NCBI RefSeq assembly: GCF_019396325.1
Contig: NZ_JAHKRO010000003.1
Coordinates: 167,990 to 231,989, forward strand
Length of the DNA: 64,000 nt
From: Nonomuraea ceibae
GTDB taxonomy: Bacteria > Actinomycetota > Actinomycetes > Streptosporangiales > Streptosporangiaceae
Reading direction: 5' to 3'
Shown one piece after another: positions 35,340 through 45,682 of this stretch. The notes beneath the pieces were generated by a model, which ran no database searches, had not been told where the DNA came from, and worked only from the letters and a program-made list of their open reading frames with translations. The position numbers were made by a program, and so were the translations under genes. Every line of letters begins with the position of its first letter. Position 1 is the stretch's first letter.

Positions 35340-36281
35340 GTGCGAGGAAAGCGGCGTGCCCCGCGTCCCAAGATCCCCTGGCGCTCGCCGTGGACGCCTG
35401 TGGTGTGCCTGGCGGGCGTGGTGACCGTGACCGCCATCGCGGTCATCGGCAGCCTGGCCAAGGACGTGGTGCTGGTGGTCGACGGCGAGCCGAGGGCCGT
35501 GCGGAGCTTCGCCTCCTCGGTCCTCGAACTGCTCGGCGACCAGGGAGTCAAGCTCGGCAGGGACGACGTCGTACGTCCCGCCGCCCATGCGCAGGTCATC
35601 GACGGCGCCCGCATCGAGATCCGGCGCGCCAGGCCGATCACGCTGACGGTCGACGGCCGCACCACGCGGCGGGTCGTCACCGCCACCACCGTGCGCGGCG
35701 CGCTGGCCGAACTCGACATCCCGGCCGGCCGCCTGTCGGCGCCGCGCCACCGCCACGTGCCGCTGACCGGCATGTCGCTGACCGTCTACACCAAGCGCAC
35801 CGTGTACGTGTTCGCCAACGGCAGCACCCGCCAGACCCGCACCACCGCCAGGACCGTGCGCGAAGCGCTCCGGCAGAGCGGGATCCCGCTCCAGCCAGGC
35901 CAGCAGGTGCGGCCCGCCGCGCACACGTTCCCGGCGGAGGGCACCGTGATCACCGTGCTGCCGCCGCGCACCGTGCCCGTCGGGCTGGAGGTCATGCGGC
36001 TCAACTGGGCGGCGCTGGCCCACTGCGAGTCACGCGGCAACCCCAAGGCCGTCAACCTGCACGGGCCCTACTACGGGCTCTACCAGTTCAGCCTGCCGAT
36101 GTGGCAGCTCGTCGGCGGCACCGGCATGCCGCACGCCTGGCCCGCCGAGGAGCAGACGTACCGGGCGCAACTGCTCTACCAGAAGGTCGCCGGCAAGTGG
36201 GAGGGCCAGTGGCCGAACTGCGGGGCGCACCTGTTCGGCACGCCTGCCGTCTCGTCGGCCAGCGCCTCAACCGGCCAGTGA
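35340..36281 (+). CDS. Resuscitation-promoting factor, RpfB-like without G5 domain
   Basis: Exported peptidoglycan hydrolase that helps spores or dormant cells resume growth. The 313-residue protein has a basic N-terminus, one signal/anchor helix (about 20-40), three DUF348 repeats (about 43-90, 97-145, 152-205) and the Rpf lysozyme-like domain (about 222-300). The catalytic glutamate is Glu230 in HCESRGNP, and Cys229 can pair with Cys294 (WPNCG) as in RpfB. The G5 domain that normally lies between the DUF348 repeats and the Rpf domain is absent. GGAGGT precedes the GTG. Position between tatD and rsmA is that of rpfB in mycobacteria. Confidence 0.93.
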   Translation: MRGKRRAPRPKIPWRSPWTPVVCLAGVVTVTAIAVIGSLAKDVVLVVDGEPRAVRSFASSVLELLGDQGVKLGRDDVVRPAAHAQVIDGARIEIRRARPITLTVDGRTTRRVVTATTVRGALAELDIPAGRLSAPRHRHVPLTGMSLTVYTKRTVYVFANGSTRQTRTTARTVREALRQSGIPLQPGQQVRPAAHTFPAEGTVITVLPPRTVPVGLEVMRLNWAALAHCESRGNPKAVNLHGPYYGLYQFSLPMWQLVGGTGMPHAWPAEEQTYRAQLLYQKVAGKWEGQWPNCGAHLFGTPAVSSASASTGQ

Positions 36282-37448
36282 GACGCCGAAGTCGGCCCCC
36301 TTCCGAGGCTGGACCGCGCGCAGGCCGTCGGCGTTGCGCGCGGCGACCGACACCGAGCCGTACGGGGCCGCGTCAGGCCGGCCCGCGTACAGCTTGTTGC
36401 CGCTGAAGGCCAGCGCCCAGCCGGTCAGCCCGCCGGCAGGCGCGAACCGCCGGTCGTCGGCGCCGTCGGCGGCGTCGACCACGCGCACCTCGCCGCCGTA
36501 CGGGGCGCCGATCGCCAGCCTGCCGTCGTCCGAGGCGGCCAGCGCGAACCCGAACGCCTCCCCGCCGCCCTGCCGCACCTGGACCTTCGGGGCCAGCTTC
36601 TCGTCGTAGAGCTGCACGTACCCCGCCCCCGGAGCCCCCACGGCCGGCCCGGCGCCCGCCACCCACGCCACCGCGTAGCCGTAGCGGTCACCCGAGGCGT
36701 CGGTGGGGGAGTCGAGCTTGACCGTGGACAGCCGCGCCGCCAGCGCGTCCGCGACGACCACCACCGAGCCCGAGTCGACCTTGCCCTCGGCCACCTGCCG
36801 GCCCGCGCCGTCGTCGTTCTCGTACGGCACGCCGACCACCAGGCCGTTGCCCGGCCCCATCGCCAGCGACCAGCCGAACTGGTCACCCACCTCGCTGTTG
36901 CCCCGCACGTCCACCGACTGCTGGCTGATCCGGCGCAGCGCTCCGGCGCCCTTGCGGACGTAGACGGCGCCCGCGTCGGCGAGCGTCCCGTCGTCCTCGT
37001 ACGGCGCGCCGATCGCCACCAGGTCGTCCCGGGCCGCCAGCGACCAGCCGAGCCGCGCGCCGCGCTGCGGCCCTTGCGCCACCAGCCGCTGTGGCGCCGC
37101 CGCCCCGCCGCCGCGAATCACGTACGCGGCGCCCGCGTCGGCACTGCCCGCCACATCCGTGTAAGGGGCGCCCACGACCAGGTCGGCGCAGGCGTCGCCG
37201 TCGACCTTGGCCAGCGCCACCGACCAGCCGAACCCGTCGCCCTCCGCCAGCCCCGGCACCTCGACCGGGACGACCTTGTCGCCCGAGATCACGTACGCGG
37301 CGCCGCGCCGGTCGTCCGCGAACGGGTCGCCCACCGCCACGTCGTCCACCCCGTCGCCGTCGAAGTCGGCGGCCCCGCCGCACGCCGACCCGGTCGCCTG
37401 GACGGACAGCGGGCTCAGCGCCAGCAAGAGAACCAGGAGGATCTTCAC
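36267..37448 (-). CDS. Secreted FG-GAP beta-propeller protein
   Basis: Exported protein of 393 residues. The signal peptide is [20 protein letters not shown] (start codon GTG). I count seven FG-GAP-like blades, such as ADFDGDGVDDVAVGDPF, ADLVVGAPYTD, LVAIGAPYEDDG, LVVGVPYENDDG and LAIGAPYGG, which predicts a seven-bladed integrin-alpha-like propeller. Asp-rich loops (DFDGDGVDD) should bind calcium. It starts inside the stop codon of the kinase gene (GTGA overlap), so the two products are made together; it could be an extracellular partner or ligand of the kinase. Its end overlaps rpf by 15 bp. Confidence 0.9.
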   Translation of the reverse strand: MKILLVLLLALSPLSVQATGSACGGAADFDGDGVDDVAVGDPFADDRRGAAYVISGDKVVPVEVPGLAEGDGFGWSVALAKVDGDACADLVVGAPYTDVAGSADAGAAYVIRGGGAAAPQRLVAQGPQRGARLGWSLAARDDLVAIGAPYEDDGTLADAGAVYVRKGAGALRRISQQSVDVRGNSEVGDQFGWSLAMGPGNGLVVGVPYENDDGAGRQVAEGKVDSGSVVVVADALAARLSTVKLDSPTDASGDRYGYAVAWVAGAGPAVGAPGAGYVQLYDEKLAPKVQVRQGGGEAFGFALAASDDGRLAIGAPYGGEVRVVDAADGADDRRFAPAGGLTGWALAFSGNKLYAGRPDAAPYGSVSVAARNADGLRAVQPRKGADFGVSLAG

Positions 37449-39010
37449 AGCCTGACCTCGATCTGGTCGCCGTCCTTGAGCATCGTCGCCGACAGCGCCA
37501 CCGGCTTGCGGTAGAGCGGCAGGTCGAACACGAACACGCCGTCGATCCGGTCACCCGGCCCGAGCGCCGCCACCGGCGGCCCGCCCTCCAGCGGGCCGTG
37601 GCTGCCGCCCTGGTCGTCGCGGAGCGTCACGGCCGGGTCGCCGAGCTCGCGTGACGTGCCGCCGGGGTTCAGCACGGTCCAGCGCAGCACGCAGAGCTGG
37701 CCCTGCGTCTGCGTCCGGCCGTCGTACTCCTTGAGGCCGCACTCGGGCGCGCTCGGCACGATCAGCATCGGGTCGTCGAACCCCGCGCCCAGCGTGAACC
37801 GGCGGCCCACGTCCCCGGCGGGCTGCCCGGCGGCCACCGGCGACGCGCTCGCCCCCGGGACGCCCCCGTCGCGGCCGGAGGTCGCGATCAGCACCGCGCC
37901 GGTGACGGCGATGGCCAGCAGGGCCGCCGCGCCGGCGATCAGCCACCGCGTGCCGCGAGGCCGCTGGTGCCCGGGGTCGGTGGCGCTGTCGGGAGGCGGC
38001 AGCGTGTGGTGGGCGGCTTCCTTCTTCGGAGGGTCGGGCGCGGCGGGCCGTACGGCGGTCGTGTCGCCGGGCGGGGGCGTCGTGAAGGTGGCCGTGATGT
38101 CCGGTTCGTCCACCACGTTCTGCGGCGCCCGCCAGTCGCTCAGCACCTCGGTCGCGACCAGTGTGGGCGGGTTCGCCGACGTCGGCGCGGCCCCTCCGAC
38201 CAGGGCGAGCACCAGCTCCTGCGCCGTGGGACGCTGCGTGGGCTCCATGTCGGTCGCGCGCCGTACCAGCTCGTCCAGCGGCGCGGGCAGCACCCCCAGG
38301 TCCGGCTGCAGGTGCAGGACCCGGGTGGCGAGCGTGATCGGGTCGCCCCGCCCGAACGGATGCCGCCCGTTGCCCGCGTACGCGACCAGGCACCCCCACG
38401 CGAAGATGTCCGCCGCCGGGGTCACGCTCTGCCCGCGCACCTGCTCCGGCGCCCACCACCCCGGGCTGCCCAGCAGCTCACCGGAGAGCGTGAACCCGGT
38501 CTCCCGGTCGAGCGCCCGCGCGATCCCGAAGTCGATCACCCGGGGCCCCGACAGCGACAGGATGACGTTCGCCGGCTTGAGGTCGCGGTGCACCAGCTCG
38601 GCGACGTGGATCGCGGCCAGCGCCGCCGCCACGCCCAGCGCCACGCCGTGCAGCGGCCCGGGGTCCAGGGCCCCGTACGTGGCGATCTGGTCGGAGAGCG
38701 GGGTGCCGGCGATGTACTCGGTCACCATGTACGGCCTGCCGTCGCCGGTGTCGCCGTTGTCCAGCACCTGGGCCGTGCAGAACGACGCGACGCGACGCGC
38801 GTTGTCGACCTCCGCGTGGAACCGGGCCGCGAACCCCTCCTGGTTGGCGAACTCGGCCTTGACCACCTTGACGGCCACGAACCGCCCCGTCGGCGCCCGG
38901 GCGAGGAACACGGTCCCCATGCCGCCTTCGCCGAGCCGCCCGAGCAGCCGGTACGGTCCGATCTCCCGCAGATCCGTGGGGCGAAGCGGGGCGGCGCCCG
39001 TTGGCTCCAT
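37445..39010 (-). CDS. Transmembrane Ser/Thr protein kinase (PknB type)
   Basis: Membrane kinase of 521 residues. Cytoplasmic kinase domain at about 20-270: [14 protein letters not shown] (P-loop), [10 protein letters not shown], catalytic loop [20 protein letters not shown] and [12 protein letters not shown] proline/threonine-rich juxtamembrane region leads to one membrane helix ([24 protein letters not shown]). The outside domain (about 400-521) is a small beta-sandwich with two cysteines (PECGL, LCVLRW), similar to DUF4352-type sensors rather than PASTA repeats. I chose the ATG at 39010, which follows AGGAAGGGACG. Co-translated with the FG-GAP protein. This pair sits in the rpf-rsmA junction. 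Confidence 0.93.
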   Translation of the reverse strand: MEPTGAAPLRPTDLREIGPYRLLGRLGEGGMGTVFLARAPTGRFVAVKVVKAEFANQEGFAARFHAEVDNARRVASFCTAQVLDNGDTGDGRPYMVTEYIAGTPLSDQIATYGALDPGPLHGVALGVAAALAAIHVAELVHRDLKPANVILSLSGPRVIDFGIARALDRETGFTLSGELLGSPGWWAPEQVRGQSVTPAADIFAWGCLVAYAGNGRHPFGRGDPITLATRVLHLQPDLGVLPAPLDELVRRATDMEPTQRPTAQELVLALVGGAAPTSANPPTLVATEVLSDWRAPQNVVDEPDITATFTTPPPGDTTAVRPAAPDPPKKEAAHHTLPPPDSATDPGHQRPRGTRWLIAGAAALLAIAVTGAVLIATSGRDGGVPGASASPVAAGQPAGDVGRRFTLGAGFDDPMLIVPSAPECGLKEYDGRTQTQGQLCVLRWTVLNPGGTSRELGDPAVTLRDDQGGSHGPLEGGPPVAALGPGDRIDGVFVFDLPLYRKPVALSATMLKDGDQIEVRL

Positions 39011-39097
39011 GAGGGACGTCCCTTCCTGTTCCACCCATCCTCCCCTCACCGGCCCCCGTTCGCCATCGCAGGTTCTTCGATGCGGGAGACTGTATGG

Positions 39098-39940
39098 ATG
39101 ATGAGGCTGCTGGGCCCCGCAGAAATACGTATTTTGGCGAACAAGCTAGATCTGCGGCCCACCAAAAAGCTAGGCCAGAACTTCGTGATCGACGCGGGGA
39201 CCGTCCGGCGGATCGTCCGCGTGGCCGAGGTGACGGCCGACGACGTGGTCATCGAGGTGGGTCCCGGCCTCGGCTCCCTCACACTCGCGCTGCTGCCCGA
39301 GGCCCGTCACGTGGTGGCCGTCGAGATCGACCCGGTCCTGGCCGGGCAGCTTCCGCTCACCGTCGCCGAACGCGACCTCTCGGACAAGCTCACCGTCGTG
39401 GGCGCCGACGCCATGAAGATCACCGAAGCCGACCTCGCCGGACACGCCCCGACCGCGCTGGTCGCCAACCTGCCCTACAACGTGGCCGTCCCGGTGGTGC
39501 TCCACCTGCTGGAGGTGCTGCCCTCGCTGCGCAAGGGGCTGGTCATGGTGCAACTGGAGGTCGCCGACCGGCTCGCCGCCGCGCCGGGCTCCAAGGTGTA
39601 CGGGGTGCCGTCGGTCAAGGCGGCCTGGTACGCCGACGTGCGGCGGGCCGGGCCGGTGGGGCGCTCGGTGTTCTGGCCGGTGCCGAACGTGGATTCCGGC
39701 CTGGTCTCCCTCACCCGCCGCGAACCGCCGTCCACCACGGCGTCGCGGGAAGAGGTGTTCGCGGTGATCGACGCGGCCTTCGCCCAGCGCCGCAAGACGC
39801 TCCGCGCGGCCCTGGCCGGCTGGGCGGGCAGCCCGCCGCAGGCGGAGGCGGCGCTGCGCGCGGCAGGCGTGGACCCCTCGGCCCGGGGCGAACAGCTCGA
39901 CGTCGAGGCGTTCGCCCGGATCGCCGAGCACCGCCCTTAG
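39098..39940 (+). CDS. rsmA: 16S rRNA dimethyladenosine transferase RsmA (KsgA)
   Basis: Dimethylates A1518 and A1519 of 16S rRNA during late 30S assembly. The 280-residue protein shows [17 protein letters not shown], motif [17 protein letters not shown], the acidic [10 protein letters not shown], and the catalytic [10 protein letters not shown], followed by the C-terminal helical domain with [20 protein letters not shown] lies about 10 bases before the ATG at 39098; a second ATG follows immediately at 39101. Between rpf and ispE in the conserved order, but the kinase/FG-GAP pair and two further genes separate these neighbours. Confidence 0.96.
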   Translation: MMRLLGPAEIRILANKLDLRPTKKLGQNFVIDAGTVRRIVRVAEVTADDVVIEVGPGLGSLTLALLPEARHVVAVEIDPVLAGQLPLTVAERDLSDKLTVVGADAMKITEADLAGHAPTALVANLPYNVAVPVVLHLLEVLPSLRKGLVMVQLEVADRLAAAPGSKVYGVPSVKAAWYADVRRAGPVGRSVFWPVPNVDSGLVSLTRREPPSTTASREEVFAVIDAAFAQRRKTLRAALAGWAGSPPQAEAALRAAGVDPSARGEQLDVEAFARIAEHRP

Positions 39941-40031
39941 CCTCCGTCCACAGCCTCCAGGCGTCGTGCGCCGAGTTGTCCACAGAACCTGGTTCGGGTC
40001 GATGACGCCCGGGTTCACCGGACGATCCTGG

Positions 40032-40058
40032 GGCCTCCCGTTTCAACGACAGGAGGCC
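40032..40058 (+). promoter_or_regulatory. Leader hairpin covering the ribosome site of the NlpC/P60 gene
   Basis: GGCCTCC at 40032-40038 pairs with GGAGGCC at 40052-40058 across a 13-base loop. The 3' arm contains the AGGAGG ribosome site, and the ATG is 4 bases further on. Folding would hide the ribosome site, so translation of this wall hydrolase may depend on opening of the hairpin. Confidence 0.5.
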
Positions 40059-40062
40059 GACC

Positions 40063-40644
40063 ATGACCGTCCACCAGACCATCCCCGCCGCTGTGTCCGG
40101 AGCTGCCCTCACCGCCGCGCTCGCCCTCCCCATGTCTCCGGCAGCGGCGTCCGCGCCGGGAGACCCGTGCCCCGCGTCCGCCTCCGCCGCCGTCGCCTGC
40201 GCGGTCATCCGCCTGAAACCCGGCGCCCCCACCACCAAGGGCGCCGTCGCCGCGGCCGCCGCCCTGGCCCGGCTCGGCACCCCCTTCTCCTGGGGCGGCG
40301 GCTCCCCGTCCGGCCCCACCCGGGGCATCGGCAGAGGCGCGTCCACGGTCGGCTTCGACTGCAGCGGCCTGACCCTGTACTCCTGGGCCCGCGCGGGCGT
40401 CCGGCTCGGCCACTACACGGGCGCCCAGTTCCGCCAGGGCCGCCGCGTCCCGCTGACGGCCCTGCGCCAGGGTGATCTGGTCTTCTTCGGCGGCGGCTCC
40501 GGCGACCCCACCCACGTGGGCCTCTACGTACGCGGCGGCGTCATGGTGCACGCCCCGAAGACCGGCGACGTGGTCAGGACGACCCGCTTCCTCGACAACC
40601 CCTACTTCCGCGCCACCTACCGGGGCGCCGTCCGCCCGGGCTGA
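40063..40644 (+). CDS. Secreted NlpC/P60 peptidoglycan endopeptidase
   Basis: Cleaves peptide stems of peptidoglycan. The 193-residue protein has a signal peptide (about 1-30, ending AAASA) and a single NlpC/P60 domain from about residue 58. The catalytic residues are Cys100 in GFDCSG, His151 in PTHVGLYV and His163 in MVHAP. GTPFSWGGGSP is the characteristic substrate-groove segment. There is no binding domain or coiled coil, so it is a minimal form. Its ribosome site lies in a hairpin (40032). Convergent with the arginase-fold gene, overlapping by 28 bp. Confidence 0.94.
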   Translation: MTVHQTIPAAVSGAALTAALALPMSPAAASAPGDPCPASASAAVACAVIRLKPGAPTTKGAVAAAAALARLGTPFSWGGGSPSGPTRGIGRGASTVGFDCSGLTLYSWARAGVRLGHYTGAQFRQGRRVPLTALRQGDLVFFGGGSGDPTHVGLYVRGGVMVHAPKTGDVVRTTRFLDNPYFRATYRGAVRPG

Positions 40645-41507
40645 CCCGCCCCCCGCCCGGCGCAGGTCTCGACCAGCGCCTTCACCAGGGGCGCCAGCAG
40701 CTCCCGGTCCTCCTCCCGCGCGGGCTCGTACTCGGTGATCCCCAGCCCGGCCACCGGGTGCCGCTCCGCGAGCGCCCGCACCATGCCCAGCAGCTCCTCG
40801 GGCAGCAACCCGCCGGGCACCGGCGCCCCGACGCTCCCGAACACCCCCGGTTCCAGCACATCGAGGTCCACATGCACGTACACCACCTTGCCCGCCGCCC
40901 CGTCCCCTCCGCTGCCCGCCCCGACGCCTTCCCCGCCGTCCTGCCCGCCGTCCGCCCGGCCGGCTGCCTCGACGGCGTCGAGCAGCGCACCCACGTCGGC
41001 CCCCCGCACGTGCCCCACGCCTGCCGCCCGGACGAACTCCGCCTCCCCCGCGTCCAGATCCCGCACCCCCGCGAGCACGATCCGCCCCGGGTCCAGCGGT
41101 GGCGCCGCCACGAGCCCCACCGGCCCCTCCCCGGTGAGCGCCCGCAGCACCATCCCGTGATACGCCCCCGACGGCGACGAATCAGGAGTGTTCAGGTCAC
41201 CGTGCGCGTCGAACCACACCACCACCAGCCGCTCGCCGTACTCCCGCAGCGCCGCCTCGACCGGCGCCAGCTCCACCCCGCAATCACCCCCCACGACCAC
41301 CACCAGCCCGGACCCCTCCGCCGTGGCGAGGGCCGTCCGCACCCGCCCGGCGGTCACGGCCAGATCGTCGTCCACCACGTCCACCCGCACCCGCGTGCCG
41401 GCCGGGACCATCCCGGCCAGCAACCGCGCCCCCTCACGCAGCCGTTCCGCCGTCGGCGCCCCGGACCCCCGCCACTGCGGCACCTCGACAACGGTCACTT
41501 CACCCAT
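40617..41507 (-). CDS. Arginase/agmatinase-fold protein with altered metal site
   Basis: Ureohydrolase-superfamily protein of 296 residues. The metal signatures are partly changed. DAHGDLNTPD keeps the first aspartates and histidine and VHVDLDVLEPGVFG keeps the DxD pair, but the usual GGDHS is GGDCG, so the histidine that binds the first manganese is a cysteine. A glycine/aspartate-rich insert (about residues 200-225) looks disordered. The start at 41507 follows a purine-rich GGGAGGGG tract. Proteins with GGDCG occur in other actinobacteria; their substrate is unknown and arginase activity should not be assumed. Confidence 0.85.
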   Translation of the reverse strand: MGEVTVVEVPQWRGSGAPTAERLREGARLLAGMVPAGTRVRVDVVDDDLAVTAGRVRTALATAEGSGLVVVVGGDCGVELAPVEAALREYGERLVVVWFDAHGDLNTPDSSPSGAYHGMVLRALTGEGPVGLVAAPPLDPGRIVLAGVRDLDAGEAEFVRAAGVGHVRGADVGALLDAVEAAGRADGGQDGGEGVGAGSGGDGAAGKVVYVHVDLDVLEPGVFGSVGAPVPGGLLPEELLGMVRALAERHPVAGLGITEYEPAREEDRELLAPLVKALVETCAGRGAGQPGRTAPR

Positions 41508-41721
41508 GACCCCCACCCCTCCCACAAACATCGCGAACCGCCCCATCATCCCGCCCAGCGCCAGCCGCCACACCCCCGCCCGCGCGGGCGAGGCCGCACC
41601 CTCGACCTGCGAGGACGCCCTTCCACAGCCCCCGAATCCCGGACGACGCCTTCCCACGCTCCCGGTCCCGCTACCATCGAGTGTCCTCGCCCCGTCGGCA
41701 GTGAAAGTGGCGGCAGAATCC

Positions 41722-42624
41722 ATGAGTTCCGTGACCGTACGGGTGCCCGCCAAGGTCAACGTGCAGCTTTCCGTCGGCCCGCTCCGGGATGACGGCTACC
41801 ACGACCTCGTCAACGTCTTCCACGCCGTCTCGATCTTCGACGAGGTGGTGGCCAGCGAGTCGGAGACCATCGGCGTCTCGGTGACCGGCGAATGGGCCGA
41901 CCGGGTCCCGGTCGACGACAGCAACCTCGCCGTCCGCGCCGCCCGCGCCCTCGCCAAGCACGCGGGCCGCACTTACGGCGTCGACCTCGTCATCCGTAAG
42001 GCCATCCCGGTGGCGGGCGGCATGGCGGGCGGCAGCGCCGACGCGGCCGGGGCACTGCTGGCCTGCAACGAGCTGTGGGGCCTCGGCCTGCCGCGCGAAG
42101 ACCTCATGGAGATCGGCGCCGACCTGGGCAGCGACGTGCCGTTCGCCCTCATGGGCGGCACCGCCGTCGGCACCGGCCGGGGCGAACGCCTCGCCCCGCT
42201 CACCACCCGCGGCGCCTTCCACTGGGCCTTCGCGATCGCCGACGGCGGCCTGTCGACCCCCACGGTCTACGCCGAGTGCGACCGCCTCCGCGCCGCCACG
42301 TCGTCGAAGATCCCCTGGCCGGAGGTCGACCCCGACCTCATGGAGGCCCTGCGCACCGGCGACCCGCACGGCCTCGCCCTCCACCTCGCCAACGACCTCC
42401 AGCCCGCCGCCCTGGCGCTGCGCCCCTCCCTGGCCGCCACCCTGGCCGCGGGCCGCGCTGCCGGCGCCCTGGCCGCCCTGGTCTCCGGCTCCGGCCCCAC
42501 CTGCGCCTTCCTCGCCGCCGACGCCGCCCACGCAACCCGCCTGGCCCAAGCCCTGGCCCAGACCGAAGGCACCTACACCGCCATCCCCACCTCCGGCCCC
42601 GCCCCCGGCGCCACCCTCCTCTAA
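41722..42624 (+). CDS. ispE: 4-diphosphocytidyl-2-C-methyl-D-erythritol kinase
   Basis: GHMP kinase of the MEP isoprenoid pathway that phosphorylates CDP-methylerythritol. The 300-residue protein shows the substrate motif VRVPAKVNVQLSVGPLRDDGYHDLVNVFHAV, the ATP loop VAGGMAGGSADAAGALLACN and the C-terminal LVSGSGPTCAFLA. I chose the ATG at 41722 (MSSVTVRVPAKVN); an in-frame GTG at 41701 would add seven residues. Isopentenyl units made through this pathway feed the polyprenyl phosphates used by the glycosylation genes elsewhere in the window. Downstream of rsmA as in other actinobacteria. Confidence 0.96.
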   Translation: MSSVTVRVPAKVNVQLSVGPLRDDGYHDLVNVFHAVSIFDEVVASESETIGVSVTGEWADRVPVDDSNLAVRAARALAKHAGRTYGVDLVIRKAIPVAGGMAGGSADAAGALLACNELWGLGLPREDLMEIGADLGSDVPFALMGGTAVGTGRGERLAPLTTRGAFHWAFAIADGGLSTPTVYAECDRLRAATSSKIPWPEVDPDLMEALRTGDPHGLALHLANDLQPAALALRPSLAATLAAGRAAGALAALVSGSGPTCAFLAADAAHATRLAQALAQTEGTYTAIPTSGPAPGATLL

Positions 42625-43114
42625 CCCCCAGCCGAAACCCCCGCCCGCCCGCCCGGGCCGCACGTTGAGGCCGCCCGCTCGGGCCGCTCGGGCCGCGCGT
42701 TGGGGCTGGGCGCTCGGGCCGCGCGTTGGGGCTGGGCGGCTGGCCTGCCCGCTCGGCCTCCCCGCTCGGCCTGCCCGTTCTGGCTGCACGTGGGGACCGG
42801 CGGGGCGATCACCCGACGGCGTACGGGCGTGCGAGTGTGCGTGCGTACGACTGCACGAGCGTGTGGGCGCACAGGTGTACGGGTGCATGGGTGTGCGGGC
42901 GTGGGGTGCGCTCGCGCGGGCCTTCGGGCGCACGGGCGTATGGGTGCACTCGCACGGGTGCACGGGCCGTCTGGTCGTTGCGGTTCGGCGGGCCCGGGGG
43001 CGGGGGCCTTCACGTCGGGGCAGGCGTATGGGCGGGGCTGAAGGTGGATGCGGCGGGTCGTCGGCCCACTGGGGGAGTTTCGTGCTCTCCGTGAGCCGAT
43101 ACGCTTGGAGAACG
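42625..43114. other. 490-bp non-coding, low-complexity region between ispE and ABC-F gene
   Basis: A frame open on the plus strand here is composition-driven (Arg, Ala, Gly, Cys) and is not a convincing gene. The first part is made of CGCTCGGGCC-type repeats (see 42685). The middle (about 42825-42970) is G/T-rich on the plus strand with many GTGCG, GTACGGGTG and GGGTGCA words, a quasi-alternating purine/pyrimidine pattern that could form Z-DNA. The last 50 bases contain the ABC-F leader. Confidence 0.7.
42685..42736 (+). repeat. 26-bp tandem repeat, two copies
   Basis: The unit beginning CGCTCGGGCCGCGCGTTGG occurs at 42685-42710 and again at 42711-42736. Degenerate fragments continue on both sides (CCGCTCGG words up to about 42770). 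Exact tandem copies in non-coding DNA suggest replication slippage. Confidence 0.85.
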
Positions 43115-44941
<1,827 letters not shown>

Positions 44942-45117
44942 CACCGCCGACCCCGCCCCGGGTGCACTCCGTACGCGGGCATCAAAGGTGACCGGGGTTC
45001 GGGGGTGCGACAGGGCCTTTCGGGCGCGTGGGTGGCCTGCCCCCTGGGCATTCCGTGCCGGGTGGCCTGTGCGGGCCGCCCCCGTGTGAGGGAAGGGGCG
45101 TGGAGCTCAGCCGGGGG

Positions 45118-45618
45118 TCAGCTGTCGAAGGGCGCGAGGAGGGTGCGGAGGAGGGCGGCGAGGGTTCGCTGGTCGTCCGGAGCGAGGGAGGACAGGAGCT
45201 CGTGCTCGCGCCGCAGCAGGTCGGAGAAGGCGGCGTCGACGCGGGCGAGCCCGGTGTCGGTGAGGGAGACGAGGACGCCGCGCCGGTCCTCGGGGTCGGG
45301 GCGGCGGCGGACGAGGCCGGCCTGGGCGAGGCGGTCGATGCGGTTGGTCATGGTGCCGGAGGTGACGAGGGTGGCGCGCAGGAGGGCGCCGGGGCTGAGC
45401 TCGTACGGCTTGCCGGCGCGCCGGAGGGCGGTGAGCACGTCGAACTCCCAGGGTTCGAGGTCGTGTTCGCCGAAGGCGGCCCGCCGGGCCCGGTCGAGGT
45501 GCTTGGCCAGCCTGGACACCCGCGAGAGCACCTGGAGCGGTTCGACGTCGAGGTCGGGGCGTTCGGCCCGCCACGCCGCGACGAGCCTGTCGACCTCGTC
45601 CTGCGCATCGTGCGTCAT
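45118..45618 (-). CDS. MarR family transcriptional regulator
   Basis: Regulator of 166 residues, divergent from the methyltransferase at 45674. The winged helix contains LEPWEFDVLTALRRAGKPYELSPGALLRATLVTSGTMTNRIDRL and the wing GLVRRRPDPEDRRGVLVSLTDTG. I chose the ATG at 45618 (MTHDAQDEVDRL). A perfect 20-bp palindrome at 45641-45660 lies between the two genes and should be its operator, giving autoregulation and control of the methyltransferase and VOC genes. Proteins of this subgroup often sense small aromatic or toxic compounds; the ligand here is unknown. Confidence 0.93.
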   Translation of the reverse strand: MTHDAQDEVDRLVAAWRAERPDLDVEPLQVLSRVSRLAKHLDRARRAAFGEHDLEPWEFDVLTALRRAGKPYELSPGALLRATLVTSGTMTNRIDRLAQAGLVRRRPDPEDRRGVLVSLTDTGLARVDAAFSDLLRREHELLSSLAPDDQRTLAALLRTLLAPFDS

Positions 45619-45633
45619 GGCATGAGTGTACTG

Positions 45634-45682
45634 TCTTGACATCGAGATACATATCTCGATACCAATTATCTTCATGTCAAGA
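45634..45682. promoter_or_regulatory. Symmetric divergent promoter with perfect MarR operator
   Basis: ATCGAGATACATATCTCGAT at 45641-45660 is a perfect palindrome with 9-bp arms. A second, outer dyad, TCTTGACAT (45634-45642) and ATGTCAAGA (45674-45682), puts a consensus TTGACA -35 box on each strand, facing inwards. Seventeen or eighteen bases after each lies a weak -10 (GAGATA on the minus strand at 45657-45652, TACCAA on the plus strand at 45660-45665), so the palindrome overlaps both promoters. Confidence 0.85.

Noticed and set aside
39976..39984. TTGTCCACA, a perfect actinobacterial DnaA-box sequence between rsmA and the NlpC/P60 gene
   Set aside because: Apart from a poorer GTCCACA at about 39947 it is alone; there is no cluster, AT-rich unwinding region or dnaA/dnaN neighbourhood, so it is not an origin.
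39941..40062. Possible ydaO (c-di-AMP) riboswitch before the NlpC/P60 gene
   Set aside because: Such riboswitches often precede wall hydrolases in actinobacteria, but the gap is only 122 bp and I see none of the conserved core segments. Only the simple hairpin over the ribosome site is supported.
42665..43114. Apparent N-terminal extension of the ABC-F protein through the repeat region (open frame of 150 codons)
   Set aside because: The translated sequence is Arg/Ala/Gly/Cys-rich and repetitive, no ribosome site precedes it, and the ABC-F family starts at MNLVNLESVSHAYG (43115), where GGAG is well placed.
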